Shown one piece after another: positions 11,219 to 20,400 of a stretch of DNA of 64,000 nt. Under the pieces are notes generated by a model. That model was not told the DNA's origin, ran no database searches, and saw nothing but the letters and a program-made list of their open reading frames with translations. The DNA is from Plectosphaerella cucumerina. Taxonomy: Eukaryota; Ascomycota; Sordariomycetes; Glomerellales; Plectosphaerellaceae. The stretch is from NCBI GenBank assembly GCA_020746995.1, contig JAGPXD010000001.1:3038001-3102000 (forward strand), written 5' to 3'. Each line of letters starts with the position of its first letter. The first letter of the stretch is position 1. The position numbers and the translations under genes are program-made.

Positions 11219-12127
11219 ATGTCCGACGCCTCCCGCCTCGCGGCTCGCAAGCCCGTTCCTCCCCCGGTGCCCGCCTACCTCCCTACAGCCGGCTCCCCCC
11301 TAACCGTCGACAAAACCCTCTACACCACCATCCTCACCGCCCCACGAAGCAGCGCTCCCCTCACCTCCTTCACCCTCCCCATCCGCTCCGGCCGCGCCTG
11401 GCACGCCCCCGCCGGCTCCATCATCCGCATCAGCACCCCCGAGGGCGCCCAGGTCGGCGACCTCAACATCTGGAACGCCCACGACCCCCGCGAGCGCTTC
11501 TGGGCCTCCCGCACCCGCCAGCTGCACCAGACGCACCTCTCCACCGGCGACAGGCTCTGGTCCACCCTCCCCGCCATGCGTCCCCTTCTCACGATTATCG
11601 ACGACTCCCTGAAATGGTATGGTCGCGACGAGCAATCCGGCCGCGTCCATGACCTTCTCGGCACCAGGTGCGATCCGTACATCAACTCCCTCCTCGCGGG
11701 ACCAGAGGCTTCGTACGATTACCACTGCCACTCGAACCTGGTCCGCGCCGTGGCAGAGTTTGGACTTGAAGAGCGCGACGTCCACGATGTTATCAATCTC
11801 TTCCAGGTCACGGGGCTGGATGACAAGGGCCGCTACTTCATGAGTCCGTGTCCAGCTGATAAGACGGATTACATCGAGTTCCTGGCCGAGACGGACGTCC
11901 TCATGGCACTCAGCACCTGTCCCGGCGGCGACTTGTCGCTATGGGGTTTCGGTGCGGACAGTGAGAAGGAGATGATCAAGTGCTGCCGCCCGCTCAAGGT
12001 TGAGGTCTTCCGGCTCGAGGACGAGGGGCTGCTGGAGCGGTCGGGGTGGAAGCCGTCAGAGCCTGCGCCGTACAAGGGCCGGCACGGCGTGGGTATCCCG
12101 CGAGGCGAGGGGCAGCCGAGCATCTAA
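11219..12127 (+). CDS. DUF1989 (urea carboxylase-associated) family protein
   Basis: Single exon, 302 residues. I chose ATG 11219 (MSDASRLAARK); the open frame continues upstream but there it encodes low-complexity residues from the leader. Family marks are GRAWHAPAGSIIRI, GAQVGDLNIWNA, the Cys/His-bearing DLLGTRCDPY and SYDYHCHSNLVRA, and FMSPCPADKTDYIEFLAE. DUF1989 proteins are named for bacterial partners of urea carboxylase; the biochemical role in fungi is not settled. The gene lies 3' of the TauD-type gene on the same strand, next to a Dal5-like transporter, so a role in nitrogen-compound use is possible. Confidence 0.85.
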   Translation: MSDASRLAARKPVPPPVPAYLPTAGSPLTVDKTLYTTILTAPRSSAPLTSFTLPIRSGRAWHAPAGSIIRISTPEGAQVGDLNIWNAHDPRERFWASRTRQLHQTHLSTGDRLWSTLPAMRPLLTIIDDSLKWYGRDEQSGRVHDLLGTRCDPYINSLLAGPEASYDYHCHSNLVRAVAEFGLEERDVHDVINLFQVTGLDDKGRYFMSPCPADKTDYIEFLAETDVLMALSTCPGGDLSLWGFGADSEKEMIKCCRPLKVEVFRLEDEGLLERSGWKPSEPAPYKGRHGVGIPRGEGQPSI

Positions 12128-12185
12128 GCAGCAGTAGTAGATGAAAGTAGCATATTTCAGTTCATAGAAGGAAGCCAAGCCCTCA

Positions 12186-12903
12186 CTACTTGCTCACATC
12201 CCTCGCCATCCAGATCCCCCCCGAAGCCTCACCCCCGGGCACCAGTTTGAACCCGCACTTCTCATAAAACGGCACCACCTTGCCATTATCCCCCGCAATC
12301 CCAATGTGAATGCCTTGCTCATAACCCCCCTTCTCCTTCACGCTCTCCACAAACTTCCCGATAAGCTGCTTTCCCCACCCCTTCCCCTGCCACTCCTCCA
12401 GCAAATCGATGTGCATCGTCGCCCTGTGCGTCCCCCACAACACCTCCTTGCCATCCAGCACCGCCCGCCGCACATCGTATGCCAACTGCAGCAACGCCTG
12501 CTCATTGACCGTCTGTCCGCCTTTGCCGTCATCCACCGTCCACGGCTCAGCAGTCGCAGACTGTCGGGGTGGGTTCACGCCCTCGGCTGGGACAAGCACC
12601 TCGGTCACGTACCGCTGGTACGATGCCTCCAGCGCCAGGACGTCCGGGCAGCCGATGCAGTAGCCCACAGCCCGTCCCGTTCCATCTTCAAGCACGTGGC
12701 ATGTCGCCGGTGAGATAGTCGTGTACGGGTGAGTCCAGATGTATGGCGCGAGGAGGTATGCTGCGCGTGAGGGGGACAGGGACCCGGGGAGCGTGGCGCG
12801 GCACTGTGAGGGTCAGCTGGGTGGGCATAGGGTCGCAAGGAAGACAAACAATATGAGCGGCCGCTTCAAAGTCGGAGGGCTGGTAGGGGCGAATGAAAGC
12901 CAT
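12186..12903 (-). CDS. GNAT-family N-acetyltransferase
   Basis: Exons complement(12186..12803, 12850..12903), 223 residues. It begins MAFIRPYQPSDFEAAAHI, a standard GNAT first strand and helix. The 46-bp intron is needed to keep frame into CRATLPGSLS. The acetyl-CoA-binding motif A is LLEEWQGKGWGKQLIGKFVE (Q/R-x-x-G-x-G/A type), and motif B follows in IHIGIAGDNGKVVPFYEKCGF. The length and the insert between the strands resemble fungal GNATs distantly related to bacterial and human O-GlcNAcase-associated acetyltransferase domains. Substrate unknown. Tail to tail with the DUF1989 gene, 58 bp apart. Confidence 0.85.
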
Positions 12904-13595
12904 GATGTGCAATGTCGAGAGGTGCTTGATCGGCGACAGGTGAGATGAGTTGAAGTCGGAGGCAGAGAGGGGTATGCGGGGAGCACATGTCGCTGGAGGA
13001 TCAGCACCTCGGGGCCACACCACTTGCCCTCCCCCAACCACGGGGTAGCGGCCCGAATCACCTCACATTTCACTGCTTTCACTGTGTAACCTGCAGATGT
13101 GTTGCCAACTTCGATTGCTCACTAGGTATTTTCTATCCGTACCTTACCCCCAAAACACCCATGATACAGTGCATATGACATGATGTGTGGCGCACGCCAG
13201 CCAGCCGGGCTCTGCGTCGGGGCCCAGGCCGCCGCGCCAAAACGCGCTCCGTCATTAAAGAAGACGCCGGGTCTCCTGGTCGAGCGTTGGATCCTGTCCC
13301 CCCTTTTCAAATACCCACTCCAAGACTGGTACTCCCCGCAGACAACAGATGGGAATCAGGTATCGTTCGTTAAAGAAAATGAAAAAGCAAAAACGACCGC
13401 AAAGGAAAAGTCCGAATGTTGGTACATCCCAAGGGCCGCCCATGCGGTCGAGGTTGAGGTGTACGCCAAGGGCCGGGCCGCAATGGTTCATCGATTCGTC
13501 AGTGGATGGGCGTGTGCCCGATGTGAAATGATGGGAGAAAATAGAGACAGTGAAGGGAAGGAAAATAGGACAGGGCAGCTGAAGTGAGCTGATGC
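12904..13595. other. Intergenic, no gene seen
   Basis: About 690 bp between the GNAT start and the stop of the large disordered-protein gene. It probably holds the GNAT promoter and that gene's 3' UTR. No coding frame was supported. Confidence 0.5.
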
Positions 13596-16500
13596 TCAGA
13601 TCATGCCTCCTGGCAGGCGGTTGTTGCCCATGGCCATGGGCGGTGGGGCATGCCCGGCGCCGCCAAACTGCGCCTGGCGAGCCCGGACGTTGATACCGTG
13701 GGCCTCGCTGGTCGCCTTGCGAAGCCTGCGCCGCTCGCGGCCACCGCCCTCCTCGTCGTCGCTAATCGAGAAGGCGCTGTGGCCGTCCGCCTGCGGGAAG
13801 CCCCGGCGGGGAGACAGGGGCATGTGCCCGGCCATCTCCTCCTCGTGCCGGGGTGGCCTGAAGCCCGTCATATTGCGGCGCTTGGGGTTCAGCGGCGGCA
13901 GGGGCGGTGCGTGTGCCGCCGCAGCGGCTTGCGCGTGGAGGTTGGGCGACGAAGCAGCGCTGGTCAGGACGCTGCCAGCCCGTGCACGGGAGCCACTTCG
14001 TGACCGGCTCTGGTTCTCGGGCAGGTTGACCGTCGGGACCCGGGAGGTGCTCGACACAAACGTGGGCTCCGAGATGTCCTTCTTCTTGACAAACTTGCGC
14101 ATCGAGTCCTCGACCCTGGTGACGTTGGTGGTGTCAAATCCGGGCAGAGGCGGCTGCGAAGGGCGCCTGGGCGAAGGCAGCATGTTGGGCGTCGGGGGTC
14201 CGGAACCCATGGCCGCCGCCCTCATGGAGGGTGACGGTCCTGGGGGCAGCGGAGAGATGGGCGAGATCTGGCCGTGCTCGTAGCCACGACCCTGGGATGG
14301 GTGCGCCCTGAGGTTTCCCGACGGGGATCGATCAAAGTGCGCGGGAGAGGCGCCCGGTGGGAGGCCGGGAGGAGGGCCGGAGGGAGGACCCGACACCTGG
14401 GCGGGGAAGGGCTGACCGTGCGGCGACATCATGGGGGACCTCCACTGGTCTCCTCCCATGCCCGGAGACATACCGGGACCCATGCCTTGGCCGGGTGACC
14501 TCATCGGCCTCGACATGTTGCCGTTGCCGTGCATCGGAGGTCCCAGCCCATCGTGCGGTCCCGTCATGGTTCTGAGCCTGGGGGGGCGGCTGTGGGAGCG
14601 GCTGCCATTGCTGGCCTCTGATCCGCTTCTGTCCCGCTCGTTCCTAGAGGGCGGGCGCGAGGAGTGCATCGGACGCCTCTGCTCGTTGCTGGGGGCCCTG
14701 GTCTGGTACATGGGAGGCGAAGGTCGCTCGGCAGAAGGAGCGCGGTGGTCGGGGATACGGCCCCGGTTGGGTGTGACATACGCCTCAGGGCTGTCCGGGT
14801 GGTCCTGAGAGCCACGAGCAGGTGCATCGCCGGCAACGTTGTCGGGTGACTCCGAGCCAGGGATGTGTCGCTGCTGAGTTTCGAGCTCCTTGAGCTTCTG
14901 GAGCTCGCGTCGAGCCTGGCGGAAGGCCCGCAGGCCGGCGTGGACGCCTTCCTCTTCCCTCTCTTCCTCCTCCTCGTCACGAGCGGGAGTGCTGACGCCC
15001 TGTGACTCAGCCTGAAGCGGCGAGCTCTTTCCCTTGGCTGGCGTGGCCTCGACCATGGGGGATGCCGGGTCCATGTCAAAGCTGTGCTTGCTGGGGCTCG
15101 GAGAGCTGCTCATAGTCGCCGCTCCAATGCCCAAGAGCTTCATACTCTTGACTGGCATGGGCGGCTCGGGTTCGACAGGCCGAGTCTTCTCGACCATGGA
15201 GCTGCGGCTCGACTTTGACCTGAGCAGGTTCAGGGGGTTCGGCCGTGAAGACGGGGCGGGCTCGCGAGTCTCGGGTGCGCTGGGAGACACGGATCGGCTG
15301 TCGGACTCCACGTAGGAGGTCAGTCTCTCGCGAACCCGGCGAGCGCCGTCCGCGAGGTGCCTAGCGAACTCGTCCGGCTCGTCCTTGTTGCCAGAGCTTG
15401 AGCGAGGGGTGCGCTCATCGGCCTGCTCGGAGATTGGTTCCGGGGTCCGATCGACCTGTTCGCGAATCGGCTCCATGTTGGGCTCATCCTTGGGGGCGGC
15501 GGTGACCGTCGAAACGCGATCATTGTTGTAGCGGGGATCCCAGGGGTTAGAATGGCCCATGAGCTCGGACAGGCCGCGGTTGTACCTCTGGAAGGAAGCG
15601 TTGGGATCGTTGTTGCCGCCGCTGGTGGGCTCCGGGCCGCCGTACACAGACGAAGCGTCGCTGTCGGATCGCATGTGCTGGCGAACCATGCCGCTGAGAC
15701 CCGAATTCGGACCCAGAGTGGGCGAGTCGATCGGGGATGTCATTTGGGAGGCTGGGACCGACAAGTTTGTTTCGGACGTGGGCGAAGGCTCGACCGATGC
15801 CCTCGACGACATGGACAGTGGAGTGGGCAGGGCTGAGGTTCTGAAGGCGGGATGGTCTTGGTCCGAGGGACGCTGGATAGGAGCAGGCGGCTGTGGCGGC
15901 GGCGCCTGAATCGCGGGAGGTGGCACGTTCTGAACACGAGGCTCGTCGTCGGTGAAGAAGAAGCTGTTGAACGCAGGCGCTGGGACCGGGGCCGCCTCTT
16001 CATGCACAGTCGAGATGGCTGGCTCGGCACGAGCGGTCGAATCCTGGCGGTCAAAGGGCTGTCTTGCCGCGGATGAGTTGGATCGTGATCGCGACCTGCC
16101 GGCACCGGAGGTGTTTGACTCGGCGCGAACTCGGCTGTATGCCGGCTCCCTGTCGCTCTGCATCTGGATCTGCTTCTGCGCGTACGTATTGTCGTCATAC
16201 TGCTGGTTCGACTTGGAGAACATGCCATGACCAGCCGACTTGTTGTGCTCTGTGGTCACGGCTGTCGAGGCGATCGACTCGCCGGCCTCGCTGATGGGAG
16301 GGCTTAGAGGGGGGGCGCCGCCGGGAACGTGGTGGGATGCCTTGGTCTCGGGGTTGCTGGGTGTCCTGATGCCCAGATCCGCGTGGCTGAAGGGCGGGCC
16401 ATTGAGCGTCGGATTCATGGAGCGGAGGTTCGGGGCGCTGGCCTTGGTGAGAATCTTACGGTCACCAAAGCGTTCGGGGAAGGTGTTTCCAGTAGGCGAG

Positions 16501-17465
16501 GGGCCATTCGAAAGGTCGGGTGTTCGGATACCCAGGTTCCTCCTCGTCAATGTGTCCATGCGGGTGACGGCAGACGACTGGGACTCTTGCAGGTCGGTCA
16601 TCAAGCCGTTCTCATAAAGCCGTCTCGTCCTCGTGACTGTCCTCTCGCCGAATGGTGCCGCAGAGGCCGCGGATGTGCTGTGCCAGTCTTTGGCTTGGTT
16701 GGTCGGTTGTGACATGACCGATGTGGCGGCGGTCGAGTTCCGGCCGACGCTGGGTGTCGAAGATGTTGTCGAGTTGGTCTCGCGCTTCCTGTTGTACCCG
16801 ACGGGTGGCGGTGATTCCGCACGGGGAATCTCGGTGCTGGAGGCGGTTCGGTCGGCACGCTCGTCTTCAAAAGATTGCCGCTCCTTCTCGGCCTGCTTCC
16901 ACCGCTGGAACGAGGACATTGCCACGTCGTCGCCGTACAGGGCTCGGCCGGGCATGCCGCCGTCGGCCGCCTTGCCGGAAGTGTTGCCAATCTTGTAAAT
17001 CTTCTGACGGCCTCCAAACAAGTTGTTGCCCTCGGTCGGCTTCGCCCTGTCCATAATGCTGCCGGAGGTCGAGCCCTCAGAGGAGTGGAACGAATCAATG
17101 CGCGCAAAGGCCGGGGCTTTGATGGATTCTATCTCGGCAATATCGCCCAGGCCTTGGCCGAAGTCGAGGCGGGAGGTGCGTTTCGGGAAGAGGACGCTGT
17201 CGTCGCTGGCCTTGCCAATCTTAGTGGTAGGGTCATCCTGTTCTCTCAGCATGGAAAACCGGGCGGACATGTTCGTCATGAGGAGACTAGTTCGGAAATC
17301 ATCGTTGGAGGGTAGGGCGGCGGCCAGGTCAAACTCCTTCTTCGGCTCTTCTTCCTGCTGCTTCTTCTTGCCGAAGAGGCGGAATGGAGCTGGTGAGTCC
17401 GAATCCTGTGAGGCGCGCGGTGCCGACTCCTCCTTGACCTTCTTCTTCGTACGGAAACGGTTCAT
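13596..17465 (-). CDS. Large intrinsically disordered protein, unknown function
   Basis: Single exon; I use ATG 17463-17465 (MNRFRTKKKVKEE), giving 1,289 residues. The frame is open for 61 codons upstream, but that part is unlike the rest. The protein is dominated by Ser, Pro, Arg, Gly and Glu with no globular domain. Visible parts: a basic N-terminus with FRLFGKKKQQEEE; a conserved-looking ordered patch at about residues 150-210 (GNNLFGGRQKIYKIG, ALYGDDVAMSSFQRWKQAEKERQ); an acidic coiled-coil-like stretch (EEEEEREEEGVHAGLRAFRQARRELQKLKELE, about residues 870-900, given here in parts: EEEEEREEEG and RQARRELQKLKELE); Gly/Met/Pro-rich low complexity at about 1010-1100; and a basic C-terminus with GGRERRRLRKATSEAHG. 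Several LGIRTP repeats occur. I know of similar long unstructured proteins across filamentous fungi but no assigned role; a signalling or scaffold role is only a guess. Confidence 0.8.
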   Translation of the reverse strand: MNRFRTKKKVKEESAPRASQDSDSPAPFRLFGKKKQQEEEPKKEFDLAAALPSNDDFRTSLLMTNMSARFSMLREQDDPTTKIGKASDDSVLFPKRTSRLDFGQGLGDIAEIESIKAPAFARIDSFHSSEGSTSGSIMDRAKPTEGNNLFGGRQKIYKIGNTSGKAADGGMPGRALYGDDVAMSSFQRWKQAEKERQSFEDERADRTASSTEIPRAESPPPVGYNRKRETNSTTSSTPSVGRNSTAATSVMSQPTNQAKDWHSTSAASAAPFGERTVTRTRRLYENGLMTDLQESQSSAVTRMDTLTRRNLGIRTPDLSNGPSPTGNTFPERFGDRKILTKASAPNLRSMNPTLNGPPFSHADLGIRTPSNPETKASHHVPGGAPPLSPPISEAGESIASTAVTTEHNKSAGHGMFSKSNQQYDDNTYAQKQIQMQSDREPAYSRVRAESNTSGAGRSRSRSNSSAARQPFDRQDSTARAEPAISTVHEEAAPVPAPAFNSFFFTDDEPRVQNVPPPAIQAPPPQPPAPIQRPSDQDHPAFRTSALPTPLSMSSRASVEPSPTSETNLSVPASQMTSPIDSPTLGPNSGLSGMVRQHMRSDSDASSVYGGPEPTSGGNNDPNASFQRYNRGLSELMGHSNPWDPRYNNDRVSTVTAAPKDEPNMEPIREQVDRTPEPISEQADERTPRSSSGNKDEPDEFARHLADGARRVRERLTSYVESDSRSVSPSAPETREPAPSSRPNPLNLLRSKSSRSSMVEKTRPVEPEPPMPVKSMKLLGIGAATMSSSPSPSKHSFDMDPASPMVEATPAKGKSSPLQAESQGVSTPARDEEEEEREEEGVHAGLRAFRQARRELQKLKELETQQRHIPGSESPDNVAGDAPARGSQDHPDSPEAYVTPNRGRIPDHRAPSAERPSPPMYQTRAPSNEQRRPMHSSRPPSRNERDRSGSEASNGSRSHSRPPRLRTMTGPHDGLGPPMHGNGNMSRPMRSPGQGMGPGMSPGMGGDQWRSPMMSPHGQPFPAQVSGPPSGPPPGLPPGASPAHFDRSPSGNLRAHPSQGRGYEHGQISPISPLPPGPSPSMRAAAMGSGPPTPNMLPSPRRPSQPPLPGFDTTNVTRVEDSMRKFVKKKDISEPTFVSSTSRVPTVNLPENQSRSRSGSRARAGSVLTSAASSPNLHAQAAAAAHAPPLPPLNPKRRNMTGFRPPRHEEEMAGHMPLSPRRGFPQADGHSAFSISDDEEGGGRERRRLRKATSEAHGINVRARQAQFGGAGHAPPPMAMGNNRLPGGMI

Positions 17466-20400
17466 CGTGGCGTCTGGAAGGCGTTCGCCGTTGTCGGTCT
17501 CGGTTTCGAGGAGGTGGAGGTGAGGATAGGGCGGGAAAATCAACAGTCGACTTGGGCAAATTCCATGAAGGCAGCGGACGACAAGAGCTGCGATAACAAC
17601 AATGAATGGTCGAGCAAGGCGTCGCTCTACTGTCTCGTGATCAGTCAATATGCCAGCCTCGCCAGGTGCCGGTGAGAAAGGAGCGAACGGTCTCGTCTAG
17701 AGGGCCAGGAAAGATTGCCAAGGGAAAGGGAGGGAAAAAGGAGCTGGGTCTCGGCGGGGTGTATTTGTGTCGGGTACGTACCAAGGCGCCGTTGAGGGCT
17801 CGTTACGATAATGTTTCAGCACAAAAGGGGTCCCCAGGCTGTCAGAGAGCTTCGTTCGATTGAGCGCTGGCGTCCAAGCTTGAGCGCAGGGGCAGCCGCC
17901 GTTGGGAGGCTACGTGATCGGACGAAAACCGGACGAGAGGGGCTGGACGAGATGGGCTCGACCTGGGATTGTGAAAGCGACCGGCGTTCGAGGGGCGAAT
18001 GGTGGGAAAAGGGGGCCAAGTCGCACTACCAGAGACCGGTAACACAGCGAACCCGATGGTCTGCTGCAGGATAGGCCGAGTACAGGCTGCGGTGCTCGCG
18101 GGAACTACGCAGGCTGCAGGAACCACGTCTGTTCTCGGGTCGTGGTCGTGGAGACAGTGGAAACCAGTCCGGTCGGCGTCGAAGAAAGGGGCGAGTGGCG
18201 ACGTTTCCTACGGTCGTGGGATGTCCGGAGGTCGGGAGAGTGTTTTGGTCCTGTCGCGGGAGGTGGATGATCTCGAGTGTGGTAGCGGTGGTGACAACGC
18301 GGGATCGGAGACGCAAGGCGAAAGAAAGTAGTGACTCGGTCGATCGTGGTCTAAGCGCAAGGAGGGTGTGTGTGTGTGAGCGGGTTGGCGGACCGAGGGT
18401 GACAACGGATTCGTCCTTCGGGTGTGAGAAGTCGAACCTCAGATGGTCGATGGTGTCGAATCCCAAGATGCCGCGTACTCGTAGTGAGAGAGAGTCGAGA
18501 CACGAGAAGAAACGGAGAGGAGGTCACCGGAGGAGGGGAGCACGGATGGGAGAGAGAAACCTTAGGTAGGGACAGACGGGGAGAGTGAACGAACGAACGG
18601 ACGGATGAGCGAGTGACTGACGACAGGGCCCCCAGTGGAAGCCGAGAAATTAGAAGCCGAGCGGCGATGGGACGCACAAGAAAGAACGCCAGGACCACGA
18701 CTCGGACATGGATGATGAAGGGCACGGGGCCACGGCCGGGGGGGGCCATTTAGGAGTGGAAGGCACGGCGGGACGAAACAGGGGTTGGGAATGCCAGTGC
18801 CGGGGGGACCCCTGCGTCCTAGTCAGGGGGGGGTGTGCGCCGGGCGGGCATGGTGAGGCAGCGCGAGCAGTCCCAAGGACGCCTTCAGGGCTTGAGGGGG
18901 GGCCTGCCAGGCTGGACCGGGGAGTTTAGCGCGGACTTTTGGGGGGGACTGAGCGGCGAGAAGGCAGGAGCGACCCAACTGGAGGAGGCCTGGACTTGTG
19001 TGCGGAGAGCTGGACAGGTGGGGAAAGGGAGGGGTGGGTGTAATGAGAGAATGCCAGGGGAACCCAGGGCAAGACCAGTTTAGTCATCCTTGCCCATCGA
19101 GCCTGCCCGCCGGAAGTCCACTCTCTGTTCTCCCCCTCAGGCCCCAGACTCCGAGATGGGGCCATCAAACAATCAAAAGCAACGACGGCAGAGGGCGAAA
19201 CCGAACGCTGAAGGACCCCGGCCGTTTGCTGTCGAAAAACCTGGCAGTTATGCCCAGTTCCGGGCCGCTTTCAAACGGCTGCCGAGGGAGGGAGAGACTC
19301 CCAACGGTCTGTCTGGCAGGTGCTTGCTTGCTTGCCTGTTCGCTCTTGCCATCACAGGCCGACGACGAACTACCGCCCGAACCGACCGTGACGTGCCCGT
19401 ACCGGCATCCAGATGCAGGAACGGCGGTTAGCAGGCGAGGGCCTGCATGTGTGTGGCGGCACTCGCATCTGCAAAGGCAGGCATGCAATCGGTCAGTGTC
19501 AGGACAGCAACCCCTCCAAGATTGCATCTCTTCTTGCTTTGCCTGCGTCGTCGTCGACGGCATTTCGTGATCCGATGTTTCGTCATGCCACAGCACTCCC
19601 CAATCTCCAGCCGCCCCCTTCGCAGTTCACTCCCGACACCCGACGTGCAAGCCATCGTATCGGTCACCACCTCACCACGAGTGGTCCAACCTCGCTCGAC
19701 ACGCACAGAGACAAGTGCAACCTCGTGGTTCTCTCCCTCCTCCTTGGTGGCGTCGAGTGACAGATCCAAACGACCATTCGCCACCCGCCAGCCGCAAGGG
19801 CTCGCTCTCGGCCCCCCGCGCGCGCGGCGGTTGATCAGACAAACGACTCGGTCGGCTCGGATCTTGGCCCACGCGCCCGCGGCACCATCGCGACCTGCCA
19901 CTCATCGGCCGGCGACGTGCTTCGGCGTCGTGATTGGCCTCGCGCCCGATCAAGCAGGTGCGTGCTGTGCTGCGCTGCTCAGGGGAGCAGGCACCCGACG
20001 GAGAGACACCCGCCGCTGGCACGTCAGAATCAATGGTGGTGAACGGCCTGACTCGAGCCCCCTGATGTCTGTCTGCCCCCCCAGCGTCAAAGCCCCCCCT
20101 GAGCTTGGCACGCACTGAACCAAGGCAAATCCCGCGATGCCCGCTGCGTCAGAGTTTCACAGTCATTTCGCCCTGATGCCTCTGGCCAATGGCCAATGCC
20201 AGCCGCGTGCGTGGCAATCGAGACATCCGTGAGACAAGCCTGGGCCGAGCCAAAAGATCAGCCCTCCTCCCCCGGACGGAGAGGCCGTTGTGTCGCCGTG
20301 TCGGCCGTCCGGTCTCTGTGCCAGCGACGCCCGCGCGGCGAGGGGGCAGGGGGAAGCCCATGCGTCCCGAGGGCCGCCCCTTTTCAGGCGACGGGAGCGC

